From contig NZ_CP123967.1 of the NCBI RefSeq assembly GCF_029917005.1, positions 2,666,001 to 2,730,000 on the forward strand: a stretch of 64,000 nucleotides of DNA, in the 5' to 3' direction. Source of the stretch: Tessaracoccus lacteus. GTDB taxonomy: Bacteria; Actinomycetota; Actinomycetes; Propionibacteriales; Propionibacteriaceae. This document shows positions 17,297-26,700 of this stretch, piece by piece (position 1 is the stretch's first letter; each line of letters begins with the position of its first letter). The notes beneath the pieces were generated by a model. The model was not told where the DNA came from and did not search any database. It saw only the letters and a list, made by a program, of their open reading frames with translations. The translations under genes were made by a program, and so were the position numbers.

Positions 17297-17872
17297 ATGC
17301 TGCTGAGCGACCGCGACATCCGCGCCGAGGTTTCCGACGGAGGCATCACCCTGGATCCCTGGGATCCCGAGATGGTGCAGCCGTCGAGTGTCGACGTGCG
17401 TCTCGACAAGTACTTCCGCGTGTTCGAGAACCACCGCTACCCGTCGATCGACCCGGCCGCAGAGCAGCCGGAGCTCACGCGCCTGATCGAGGTCTCAGAC
17501 GGCGAGGCCTTCGTGCTGCACCCCGGCGAGTTCGCGCTGGCCTCGACGTACGAGACGATCACGCTGGGCCCCGCCGTGGCGGCCAGGCTGGAGGGTAAGT
17601 CATCGCTCGGGCGCCTCGGGCTGCTGACCCACTCGACGGCGGGTTTCATCGATCCCGGCTTCTCCGGCCACGTGACCCTGGAGCTGTCGAACATGGCGAC
17701 GCTGCCCGTCAAGCTGTGGCCCGGCATGAAGATCGGCCAGTTCTGCTTCTTCCGTCTGAGCTCACCGGCGGAGCACCCCTACGGCTCCGCGCAGTACGGG
17801 TCGCGGTACCAGGGCCAGCGCGGCCCGACGCCGTCGCGCTCGTTCCTGAACTTCCACCGCACCCAGGTCTGA
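17297..17872 (+). CDS. dcd: dCTP deaminase, probably dUMP-forming
   Basis: This 191-aa trimeric enzyme converts dCTP to dUTP, or in the bifunctional actinobacterial/archaeal form directly to dUMP. Key blocks are [20 protein letters not shown] and [10 protein letters not shown] (with the catalytic Glu), the N-terminal MLLSDRDI and [10 protein letters not shown], and the C-terminal lid [16 protein letters not shown]. The [10 protein letters not shown] sequence and length match Mycobacterium Dcd, which is bifunctional. It diverges from the ABC exporter and converges with the RDD-FHA gene three bases later. Confidence 0.95.
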   Translation: MLLSDRDIRAEVSDGGITLDPWDPEMVQPSSVDVRLDKYFRVFENHRYPSIDPAAEQPELTRLIEVSDGEAFVLHPGEFALASTYETITLGPAVAARLEGKSSLGRLGLLTHSTAGFIDPGFSGHVTLELSNMATLPVKLWPGMKIGQFCFFRLSSPAEHPYGSAQYGSRYQGQRGPTPSRSFLNFHRTQV

Positions 17873-17875
17873 GCG

Positions 17876-19144
17876 TCAGCGCTCCGGCCGCCTCAGCACG
17901 GTGAACCACCGGTTGCCGTAGGAGACCTGCTGGCTCTCCTTCACACGCACCTGCGTGTCGGCGGGGCACGGTTCCAGCTCGCCGCCGGCCGTCACCAGCG
18001 CGGTGCCGTTGGTCGATCCTCTGTCGACGACGAAGACGCCGCGCAGGTCGGTGCCGATCAGCACGTGCGTGCGGGAGATCATCCGGCCGTCGCCGGAGGC
18101 GGGAACCAGGTGCACATCGCGGGGGTCGTCGGCCGACTTCTGCGGGTTACGTCCCAGCAGCACGGTCACCGTCAGGTCGACTTCGCGGCCGTCGTCGAGG
18201 CGCACGAACCAGCCTGCATCACCGGGCCTGCCTCCTGACGTGGGCAGCTGCGCGATTCTGGTCCCGTCGGCCTCTTCCACCTCCCCGAACTCGCGCTGAC
18301 GCACGCGCGGCCGCCCCGACGACGGTTCCAGCACGGACGACGGTGTAGGCAGCGGGATCCACTGTGGGGTGGGCCGGGGTCCGGGCGCGAGCGGCGTCTC
18401 TGCGGTCGGGGGCAGCGACGCGCCGAAAGGGGACGGCTGCGGGGACGGCCCGGTCTGGGGCGTCCAGCGGGGCGAGGGCGGCGGGGTCCACGCCGTCTGC
18501 TGTCCCGCGGGCACTCCGCCGTCGAGGGGCTCGGACTGCACCCCGGGGAGCCAGTCGGGGGCACTCGGATCGGGCGCGAAGGCGGCGTAGTTGTTCGACG
18601 TGCCGGGTTGCGGGCTGAACGTGCTGGCCAGATGCGGGGGAAGACCGACGGTAGTGGGGCGTTGGGAGGCCGCCTGCGGCTGCGCCGGGGACTGAGCCGG
18701 GGCGCTACGTCGCTGCACGAGGACCGACCCGGCGGCCAGGTCGTGCCAGCCCTGGCGCCGTTCGTGGATCACCAGGAAGATCAGCAGTGCGATGCCGCCG
18801 ACGACCGTGGACATCAGGGCCACGTAGACGGCCTCCCGCAGGAAGAAGCGCCACCAGCCGATCGGCTCCCCGTTGCTGAGCGACACCAGCCTTAGCCCCG
18901 TCGCGCGCGCACCGATCCCGGCACCGCGTGTCGCGTAGGCCCACCACTGGTAGAGGGCGAATCCGGCGGCGAGCACGCCGCCGAGGACCACGGCCACCAG
19001 CGTGGCGGCGGCGGCGTCGGCCACCGTGGCGATGAGGAACTGCAGCAGGTAGATCGCGACGAAGGGGGCCGTGTCGATGACCGCGGCGAGCAGGCGCCTG
19101 CCGAGGCTCGCGACCACCACGCCCCGTGGGATCATCCGACTCAA
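17876..19144 (-). CDS. RDD-family membrane protein with C-terminal FHA domain
   Basis: The 422-aa protein begins with an RDD domain (residues ~10-145, three membrane helices, GRRLLAAVIDTAPF). A proline-rich linker (~150-310) follows, then a FHA phosphothreonine-binding domain (~325-415) with LLGRNP, RMISRTHVLIG and DRGSTNGTAL. AGGAGG is best spaced from a TTG at 19144; the ATG at 19135 is the alternative. A FHA domain implies recognition of a Ser/Thr-kinase substrate, but no such kinase lies in the window. It is the last member of the surface-protein locus running from 31.2 kb to here. Confidence 0.85.
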   Translation of the reverse strand: MSRMIPRGVVVASLGRRLLAAVIDTAPFVAIYLLQFLIATVADAAAATLVAVVLGGVLAAGFALYQWWAYATRGAGIGARATGLRLVSLSNGEPIGWWRFFLREAVYVALMSTVVGGIALLIFLVIHERRQGWHDLAAGSVLVQRRSAPAQSPAQPQAASQRPTTVGLPPHLASTFSPQPGTSNNYAAFAPDPSAPDWLPGVQSEPLDGGVPAGQQTAWTPPPSPRWTPQTGPSPQPSPFGASLPPTAETPLAPGPRPTPQWIPLPTPSSVLEPSSGRPRVRQREFGEVEEADGTRIAQLPTSGGRPGDAGWFVRLDDGREVDLTVTVLLGRNPQKSADDPRDVHLVPASGDGRMISRTHVLIGTDLRGVFVVDRGSTNGTALVTAGGELEPCPADTQVRVKESQQVSYGNRWFTVLRRPER

Positions 19145-19196
19145 CTCACTCCTCCTCGCGCCTGAACTCCAAGACTACAGCGACCTGGCCCTGCCC

Positions 19197-21503
19197 TCAG
19201 GTGCCGTGCCCACCGCGTCGACGACCGGCTTCGGAGCGTCGGAACGACCTGGTGGAGAGGAACGACCATACCCACCGGAACGAGGACACCGACCTGCGCA
19301 TTCCGCGGCGCACCGCGCCGGTCGCTCCCCAGTAGGCCACTGCGTCCGCCTCCGTCGGTTCCTCGGGCGCGAAGACGACGCCGTCGGCCTGCTTGGCCAG
19401 CGTCACCGGGTCCCCATGGTCGGCAAGCCGCGGGAAGTCCGCCACCATCGCCTCCGCCTGCTCGCTGCGGGTGGCCGAGATGGACGGAGAACGACCGATG
19501 TCGCGGGCCCGGTCCACGAGCTCTGACCAGGCTCCGGCGACGCGGTTGGCGGTGACGGGGTCATGGCGGCGGCGGGTGCGGCGGCGTGCCTTGAGGCCGA
19601 GGATCAGCGCGATGGGCACGACGACGGTGAGCAGGGGGATGCCGGTCAGCGCGACGAGCGCCCCGATCTGCGCCCAGTCGATCTGTCCCTCGCGCTGCGG
19701 GGGTTCGCCCGGGTCGATGGGCAGCTCCTCGTCGGCGGGCGGCACGACCGGCCGCTGAGGAGGCGGTGGCGGGTTCTCGACGTAGGGCTGGGTCTCGGGC
19801 GGCTTCGGCTGGTCCTCCTCGTCCCAGACCCGGTCCGTCGACGGCGTGGGGTCGAAGGTGACCCAGCCGAGGCCGTCGAGGTACAACTCCGACCACGCCC
19901 CGACCTGGTCTCCCGTGATCGTCTGCCCAGATCCGACGCGGTAGCCGTAGATGACGCGCGCAGGGATGCCGAGCTCACGGGCCATCAGCGCCATGGCGAC
20001 GGCGTACTGCTCGTGGTCGCCGATCATGCGCGACGGGTCCGTGACGAGCGTGATGAGGCGCCGCGCGGAGTGTCCGGGCAGCGACGCCGCCTCGTCGTCC
20101 TGGCCGTGGCTGAAGTACCCCTGGCGGAGGTTCCGCTCCAGCGTCAGGGCCACGTCCCCGGCGGTGGCGAGCCCGTCGCCCCACGCGTGCGCGAGGCTCA
20201 CGATCTCGTCCGGCACGCCGGCCGAGTCGGGAAGCTGGTAGCTGCCCGCGGAGGCGACCGCGATCTCGTCGTCCGCGGGTCGCTGCGCGACGCGGGCGCC
20301 GAGCGTGTACGTGTCCCCGTCCGCAAGGCCGGCCGTGGCCAGCCCGGTGCCGGAGCTGTGGTTGTAGTAGAACGAATCGCCCAGCGTGACGGCCCGATCG
20401 CCGGTGAAGGCGATGCTCGTGGTGCGCCCGATCGTCGGCACCCACACGCCGCCGAGGCCACGGACCGTGACGTCGACCTCCCCGTCGACGCCCTCGCTGT
20501 CGTCGTCGATCCACTGCCCCACACGGGTGAACGTCGTGGCCTGCATCGCCTCGTCGTCGAGGCTGGAGACCCGGTAGCTCAGGCCGTCGTACTCGTCGAG
20601 GGTCGCGACGCGGATGATCTGCCCCTCGGTGGCCCCGGCGACCTCCAGCAGCGTGTCGGTCCGCTCCCGGGTGATGTTGAGCCGGTAGGCCTGCAGCGGC
20701 GACGAGTACTGCTCGGTGGAGATGGGTGGCTCCAGCTGCGCCCGCACCGTCTCGCGCTGCTGACCACCGGCCAGTGCCGGGGCGACCGCAACGGCGGCGG
20801 CCGCCGCGACGGCCAGCATCGCGACGCCGGAGAGCAACCGCCAGGGCCGCAGCCTCGCCCGCACGCCCGTGAGCCGTCCGCGGTCGACGCCGCGCCGGTA
20901 GGTGGTCCACACCAGGCACGTGACGAAGAACAGCGCGCCCGTCAGATACGGCTGGAAGGCAGCCTGCGTGCCCACCAGGACACCGACGAGGTAGGCAGCT
21001 GCCAACGGGACGAAGGCCAGCATCGGGCGCGAACTGCGCAGCGAGACCAGCATCGCCGCGAGCGCCGCCACGAGGGCGACGAGGCCGGGCACGGTCAGGA
21101 GGTTGAAGGTCTCGCCGATCGGCGGATCCAGCAGGAGCATGTCACGCCAGGCGGTGACGGGACCGAGCAGCAGCCCGTAGAGCGTCCGGCCCGTCGGGAC
21201 GACGAAACCGACCGTGGACGACGGCATGGCGAGCAGGCCACCGAACACGAACCAGGCCACCACGGCGGCTCCCAGCACCGCCGCAGCCCCCCACCGACGC
21301 CAGGTCGAGAGCAGCGCGATGCCGATGCCGACCGCGCCGAAACCGAGCACGGTGACGAACAGCCAGCCGGTGCCGTAGACGGGCCAGAAGGCGAACGCGA
21401 CGAGCACCAGCAGGCCGAGCACCGCGGCAGCGTCGACCGCCGCCCACCGCGCGGACCCCCCGAGCAGCTGCCCGAAGTGACTCACGCCCCGCCGCGCCCT
21501 CAC
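19197..21503 (-). CDS. Transglutaminase-like membrane protein (TgpA/DUF3488 type), active site degenerate
   Basis: The 768-aa protein has about six N-terminal helices plus a further helix (~residues 640-665), as in TgpA. A ~450-residue outer region includes a transglutaminase-core fold: GDHEQYAVAMALMARELGIP, ARVIYGYRVGSG, then VGAWSELYLDGLGWVTFDPT. In active enzymes the first block carries Cys where His is seen here, and the WSE block starts HAW where GAW is seen here. Two of the three catalytic residues are therefore missing. A cytoplasmic tail (~130 residues) follows. It overlaps the DUF58 gene by four bases (GTGA) and belongs to the MoxR-DUF58-TgpA operon. Confidence 0.85.
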   Translation of the reverse strand: MRARRGVSHFGQLLGGSARWAAVDAAAVLGLLVLVAFAFWPVYGTGWLFVTVLGFGAVGIGIALLSTWRRWGAAAVLGAAVVAWFVFGGLLAMPSSTVGFVVPTGRTLYGLLLGPVTAWRDMLLLDPPIGETFNLLTVPGLVALVAALAAMLVSLRSSRPMLAFVPLAAAYLVGVLVGTQAAFQPYLTGALFFVTCLVWTTYRRGVDRGRLTGVRARLRPWRLLSGVAMLAVAAAAAVAVAPALAGGQQRETVRAQLEPPISTEQYSSPLQAYRLNITRERTDTLLEVAGATEGQIIRVATLDEYDGLSYRVSSLDDEAMQATTFTRVGQWIDDDSEGVDGEVDVTVRGLGGVWVPTIGRTTSIAFTGDRAVTLGDSFYYNHSSGTGLATAGLADGDTYTLGARVAQRPADDEIAVASAGSYQLPDSAGVPDEIVSLAHAWGDGLATAGDVALTLERNLRQGYFSHGQDDEAASLPGHSARRLITLVTDPSRMIGDHEQYAVAMALMARELGIPARVIYGYRVGSGQTITGDQVGAWSELYLDGLGWVTFDPTPSTDRVWDEEDQPKPPETQPYVENPPPPPQRPVVPPADEELPIDPGEPPQREGQIDWAQIGALVALTGIPLLTVVVPIALILGLKARRRTRRRHDPVTANRVAGAWSELVDRARDIGRSPSISATRSEQAEAMVADFPRLADHGDPVTLAKQADGVVFAPEEPTEADAVAYWGATGAVRRGMRRSVSSFRWVWSFLSTRSFRRSEAGRRRGGHGT

Positions 21504-22732
21504 GAGGCGGCCTCACGCATGGCACGGGGCAGTTCCTCGAGCGATCCGACCTGCAGCAGGGTCGTGTTCGCGACCGTCCGGGCCCGCAGCGGTGCCCCCG
21601 CCGCGACGCGGATCCCCACCACGCGCATGTCGATGTCGAACCTGGCGCACGCCTCCCGCACGGCCGTCAGCGTGCTGGACGACCCCGTGACCACCACGGC
21701 GATCGAGGCCCCCGGCTCGCGGAGCACCGTCGAGCCGACAAGATCGCCGACGCCGCCGCGGGTGGTCTGCTCGACCAACGACAGGGAGTCGAGGGCACGG
21801 CCGGGGGTCACAGCCGTCAGCTCGTCACGCGTCGTGAGCAGCGCCAGCGGCGACTCGGCGTAGATGCTCTGCAGAGCCAGCGACCCGGCGCACGAGACGG
21901 CGAGTTCGAACTCCTCGGCGTCGAGGTACGACGATCGGCCGGTGTCGAGCGCCACGACGATGCGCGACATGCGCGACTCCTCGTACTGGCGCACCATCAG
22001 GCGCCCGGCCCGCGCCGTGGAGCGCCAGTGCACGTGGCGGCGGTCGTCGCCGGCGACGTAGGGGCGCAGCGCGTGGAAGTTCATGTCGGACGACGACAGG
22101 TGCACGCTCGCGTGGCCCTCCAGGTCGTGCACAAAACCCGTCTGGCGACCGGGCAGCGGCACGGTCCGGGGGTGGACGTACAGCTCCAGCTCCTCAGTCC
22201 AGCGCCGCTCGCGGCCGGCGAGGCCGAACGGGTCGCCGAGCACGGAGTTCGCGGGACCGACCAGAACGAGCCCACGCCTGGCCGTGGGGATCCGGAACCG
22301 CTCCGTGATCCCCTCCCCCGGGCGGATGGAGCGCAGCTGGAAGCTGGCGACGGTGTCGCCGACAGGCAGGTCGAGCCGGGACCCCCAGTGACGCCGCCCC
22401 GATGCGTTGCGCACCTCCAGCGTGCCGGCGGCCGGTTCCCCCACGACGACGGACCTGCGCGTCAGGTCCACGCTCACGCTCAGGTCGGCCCTGCCGATGG
22501 TGAAGAGCAGCGCGAGCAGCACCGTCACGGAGGCGAGCACGCCGACGACGACGAACTCGGCCCACCCGAACGCCACGCCCAGCGCGAGGCAGGAGACGGA
22601 GACGGTCAGGGTCAGCCACCCCGCGGTCCGCATCCCCGTGACCTCGCACACGCGGCGGTAGGCCGTGGCGAGCCCCTCGGCGCTCGGCCGCTCGACCTCC
22701 TCGGGGACCTCCCAGCGCGCGGCAGCCGTCAT
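21500..22732 (-). CDS. DUF58-domain protein
   Basis: The 410-aa protein starts at the ATG at 22732, which overlaps the MoxR stop codon (TGATG). Two N-terminal membrane helices (residues ~35-80) are followed by a beta-rich region. The DUF58 signature YVAGDDRRHVHWRSTARAGR comes next, then a vWA-like C terminus with LVALDTGRSSYLD-type spacing (IVVALDTGRSSYLDAEEFE). DUF58 proteins are standard partners of MoxR AAA+ ATPases, thought to be clients or assembly factors. The frame stays open upstream in the moxR region, but only the 410-aa form has family similarity. Confidence 0.88.
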   Translation of the reverse strand: MTAAARWEVPEEVERPSAEGLATAYRRVCEVTGMRTAGWLTLTVSVSCLALGVAFGWAEFVVVGVLASVTVLLALLFTIGRADLSVSVDLTRRSVVVGEPAAGTLEVRNASGRRHWGSRLDLPVGDTVASFQLRSIRPGEGITERFRIPTARRGLVLVGPANSVLGDPFGLAGRERRWTEELELYVHPRTVPLPGRQTGFVHDLEGHASVHLSSSDMNFHALRPYVAGDDRRHVHWRSTARAGRLMVRQYEESRMSRIVVALDTGRSSYLDAEEFELAVSCAGSLALQSIYAESPLALLTTRDELTAVTPGRALDSLSLVEQTTRGGVGDLVGSTVLREPGASIAVVVTGSSSTLTAVREACARFDIDMRVVGIRVAAGAPLRARTVANTTLLQVGSLEELPRAMREAAS

Positions 22733-23697
22733 CAGGCCGGCTGGCGCTCGGTCGGCGGGGGCACGGCGCCCAGGATCTGGGCCATCACGTCGACGCTCTG
22801 CACCCCGTTGAACTCGGCCTCCGGGTCGAGGATGAGGCGGTGCGCGAGGCAGGCGATGGCCAGCATCTTGACGTCGTCGGGGACGACGAAGTGGCGGCCC
22901 TGGGAGGCGGCCCAGACGCGCGTGGCCCGCACCAGCGCCAGCCCGCCGCGGACCGACACCCCCAGCCGGACGTCCTCGGCGCCGCGGGTCGCCTCGGTGA
23001 GCCGGACGATGTAGTCCAGCACGGACGACTCGATGTGCACGGACGCGGCGAGCTGGCTCATCTCCGTGACCTGCGACGACGTGACCACGGACGGCAGCGC
23101 GGCGGAGCGTGGCCTGCTGCCACCGCTGGCGAGGATCCGCATGGTGGCCTGGCGGTCGGGATAGCCGAGGGTGGTCTTCATCAGGAAGCGGTCCAGCTGC
23201 GCCTCCGGGAGACGGTAGGTGCCGGCCTGCTCGATGGGGTTCTGCGTCGCGATGACCATGAACGGCTGCCCGACGGGGTAGGACTGCCCGTCGACGGTGA
23301 CACGGGCCTCCTCCATGACCTCCAGCAGTGCGGACTGAGTCTTTGGCGAGGCGCGGTTGATCTCGTCGGCCAGCACGATCGAAGCGAAGATCGGGCCCTG
23401 GTGGAACTCGAACTCGCCCACCTTCTGGTCGAAGATCGTGACGCCGGTGACGTCGGAGGGCAGCAGGTCGGGTGTGAACTGGATCCGCGAGCTGGTGCCC
23501 TGCACCGACTGCGCGATGGCCCGTGCCAGCGTCGTCTTGCCCGTGCCGGGGTAGTCCTCCAGCAACAGGTGTCCCTCTGCAAGCATGCACGTGACCGCGA
23601 GCCGGATGGCCTCGGTCTTGCCGACGATGGCGCGCTCGACGTTGTTCACGATCGCCGCGAAGTTCTCGCCGAACCAGCGTGCCTGTTCAGGATTCAT
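22732..23697 (-). CDS. MoxR-family AAA+ ATPase
   Basis: This 321-aa chaperone-like ATPase has Walker A in EDYPGTGKTTLARAIAQ (~residue 50), Walker B in VLADEINRASPKTQSALLEVME (~115), sensor 1 in VIATQNPIEQAGTYRLPEAQ and the arginine finger in LDRFLMK. It is presumed to remodel or activate the neighbouring DUF58 and transglutaminase-like proteins. It follows the giant Ig/Fn3 gene by 36 bp and overlaps the DUF58 start codon, so the order Ig/Fn3-moxR-DUF58-tgpA is one transcriptional unit. Confidence 0.93.
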   Translation of the reverse strand: MNPEQARWFGENFAAIVNNVERAIVGKTEAIRLAVTCMLAEGHLLLEDYPGTGKTTLARAIAQSVQGTSSRIQFTPDLLPSDVTGVTIFDQKVGEFEFHQGPIFASIVLADEINRASPKTQSALLEVMEEARVTVDGQSYPVGQPFMVIATQNPIEQAGTYRLPEAQLDRFLMKTTLGYPDRQATMRILASGGSRPRSAALPSVVTSSQVTEMSQLAASVHIESSVLDYIVRLTEATRGAEDVRLGVSVRGGLALVRATRVWAASQGRHFVVPDDVKMLAIACLAHRLILDPEAEFNGVQSVDVMAQILGAVPPPTERQPA

Positions 23698-23733
23698 GAG
23701 TCTCGTCCTTCATCGTCGGGCCCGATGGCGAGG

Positions 23734-26700
23734 TTAGCGCCATACCGTGCCGAAGCGCTTGCTGGCTCCATTCGCGGTACAGGTGACCTGCGCCGTGGTG
23801 GCCGTGACCTTGACGTCCTCGTCACCCTCGGAGATGGTGTAGGTGGGGGTCCCGCTGTAGTACAGCTCCCCGCCGGAGATGTCGACGGTGAAGGAGTCCG
23901 CTCCGCCGTCGAGCGTGACGGTGCAGCTGCCGGTCTGCACGTAGGGGAATCGGAAACCGAGCGTGTCGCCGTCGTAGTCCGGCTCCTCGACGGGGTAGCC
24001 GGTCAGGTCGACGGAGATGCTGGACGTGCTGAAGCCGTCGTATTTCCAGCGCAGCGTGCCCCACTCGCCCGGCTCGAACTTGCGCACGCGGCCGGGGTCG
24101 GTCGGGTCGCAGTCGCTGCTGCGGCTGCAGAAGCTGTAGCCGGACGGATCCCAGCCTCCCGTGCTCTCCCACGTCATCGCGTTGACGTCGATCTGGATCT
24201 CCTCGAAGTCGCGCAGCACCCGCTCCGTGCTGAGCGTGGGCGGGTTCGGCCGGTCGGAGCGCGGCCGGACGGGGTCGGCGGTCCGCGCGGCCGACGTCAT
24301 GTCCTCCACCAGCGCTCGGACAGAGACCGTGTACTGCTGGCCGTTGACGAGGCCGCCTATGGTCCCGCCCGAGGGCAGCGCGGCCCAGGTAGAGCCGTCG
24401 AGGCTGTACTCGAACGTGGCGGCGTCGCCCTTGATGTTGGTGGACGGCTTCACCTGCAGCGCCCCGTCCGCCGGGGTGACCTTGACGGCGGTGACCTCGG
24501 GCGGCGGGTAGGAGATGGTGTAGGCCGACGTGCCGCCGACCTTCGCCTCGCCGGAGCGGTTGGCCGCCGTGATGGAGAACTTCGTCGGGGTCTGGCCCAT
24601 GCCGTGGATCTCGGCCGTGACCCTGCCGGTGGCGGCGCCCATCTCGACGCGCTCGGCGTTGGCGGTGCTCTCGCCGTCGGCCGTGACGGGGGTGACGACG
24701 AAGTAGTCGATCGCGTCGCCGTTGGTGTTGACGTCGCCACGCTCGAAGGTCACCGAGAAGCCGCCGCCGATGCCGTCGCGGATGGCGGTGACCTCCGGGG
24801 TGACGTTGCCGCTCGGCTTGCCGTTGGGGTGCTCGGGCGTGGATGTGGCCGACGGCGGGGACGTCAGGGCCTTCTGCGGGTTGGAGTTCCTCGCCTCGAC
24901 GGTGAACAGGTACGTGGTGCCGTTCGTGAGGCCCTTCCAGGTGTAGGTCTTCGTGGGCGCCTTGACCTCGACGGGGCTGCCGATCTCCCGGCCGCCCGAG
25001 TCCAGGAGCCGCACGATGTAGGTCGCGATGGCGCTGCCGCCCTGCTTGGAGGAGTACTGCGGGTCGTGGGTCCAGCTGACGGTGAGCTCGCCGTCGCCGA
25101 ACTCCACCGACGGCTTCGACGGCGCAAGCGGCACTGCGTCGGGGATCACGGCGGCGGAGAGTTTCGACGGCTCGGACGGGCCGACCTCGTTGATCTCGGT
25201 GACGGAGATCTGCCAGGGCACGCCGTTCTTCAGCCCCGTGACGGTGCACACCCCCACCCCACACTCGGCCGTCCGGTCTGCCAGGCCGGGAGAGGAGGCC
25301 GTCGCCACTCTGGAGGTGATATCGGTGCCGCCGTCGCCACCGGAGAGGTACTTCACGGACACCTGCCCGTCACCCGCGACGCCCTCGAAGGGGGTCGACG
25401 GCTGGCCGGGCACGTCGAGCACCGTCACCCGGATGGTGCCGTCCACGCGACGATCCGGGTCTGCGGTGGCGTCGTTGACGGTGTAGCTGGCTGTGAAGGC
25501 GCCGTGCCAGTCGCCGGAGGGGGTGATGGTGACGGTCTGCTTCTCGGCGTCGTAGCTCAGCGTCCCCTCGCCGCTCAGGCGCGTGGCGCCGAGCAGCGTA
25601 AGCGACTGGTCCCCCAGCAGATTGGAGCGGTCGTTGGCGAGCGGGTGGATCGTGATCGGCTCGCCGGCCACGGCCTTCTCGACCACGTCGGTGGCGACGG
25701 TCACCGTCGGCCTGGTGGAGGCGGTGACCTGGATCGAGACCGTGAAGGGCGTCTCGTTGTCCATCGCGTCGACCACCACGCCGCTGACCTCCCGGTAGCT
25801 GCCGGGCTCGGCCGTGATGGGGGCGCTGGCGTAGAGCCGGTCGCCCTCGGTGCGCCAGTCGAGGTCCGCGTCGCCCTGGCCCGCGGTCAGCGCGCCGCTG
25901 ACGAACATCGTGTCGCCCTCCGGGTCCCGGAACAGCGCAAGCAGGTCGAGGCGCGACTCGCCCTCGTCGGGTCCCACGCGCAGGACCGGCGTGTCGACGG
26001 CCAGGGTGGGGGGCAGGTTCAGTCGTGCGTTGTCCTCATCCTCACTCCCTTCAGGCCGGTTGGGGGCCGGGTGCACCGTCACGGGGATCGACACGAATGC
26101 CGCCTCCCCCGACGTGTCGCCCTCACGGACCTTGTCGGTGACCTCGAACACCACCGACGCCGGGCCGTCGTAGCTCTCGTCGGGGACGTAGATGACCTTG
26201 GCCTCGCCTGCCGCCATCAGGCGCCCATGCGTGGCGGACAGGTTCGACTCGGTCGTCAGGCGCACGTCGCGGCCCCGCGTGCCTGCGACGAGGTTGTTGA
26301 CGTCGATCTCGAGTGGCTGGCCGGCCACGGCGTCGAGGGTCTGGTCGGGGTCCTTGAGGACAGGCACGGAATCGCCCCTGCCGGGCACGATGATCAGGGA
26401 GTTCGTGCGGTTCCCGTCGCCGTCGATCAGCACGTAGCGGATCTGCTGCATGCGGTCCAGGACCGGGATCGACACCTTGGCGCCGTCCACGAGGCGCGCG
26501 GAGGAGTCCTCGTCGGCGCCGTAGTCGGGGACCTCGATGCTCAGCTGATCGCGTGATCCGTCCGGGTCGTAGTCGTTGGCCATCACGTCGACCTCGACCC
26601 AGTCCCGGTCGATGAGGGAGGACACGGCGACGGAGTCGTCGCGCGTGACCGGAGCCAGCAGCGGCGCGTCCTTGTCCACCACGAGGCGGATGTCCCCGTA

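Noticed and set aside
19563..21863. 766-aa open frame on the plus strand
   Set aside because: It is antisense to the transglutaminase-like and DUF58 genes, has an Arg/Asp/Gly-rich composition typical of a high-G+C shadow frame, and no family motifs.
22733..23590. Upstream extension of the DUF58 frame to 696 aa
   Set aside because: The extension is a shadow of moxR. The ATG at 22732 overlaps the moxR stop and begins the region with family similarity.
22840..26556. 1238-aa open frame on the plus strand
   Set aside because: It is opposite the MoxR and giant surface-protein genes. It has low-complexity composition with no domains, and the minus-strand products have clear motifs.
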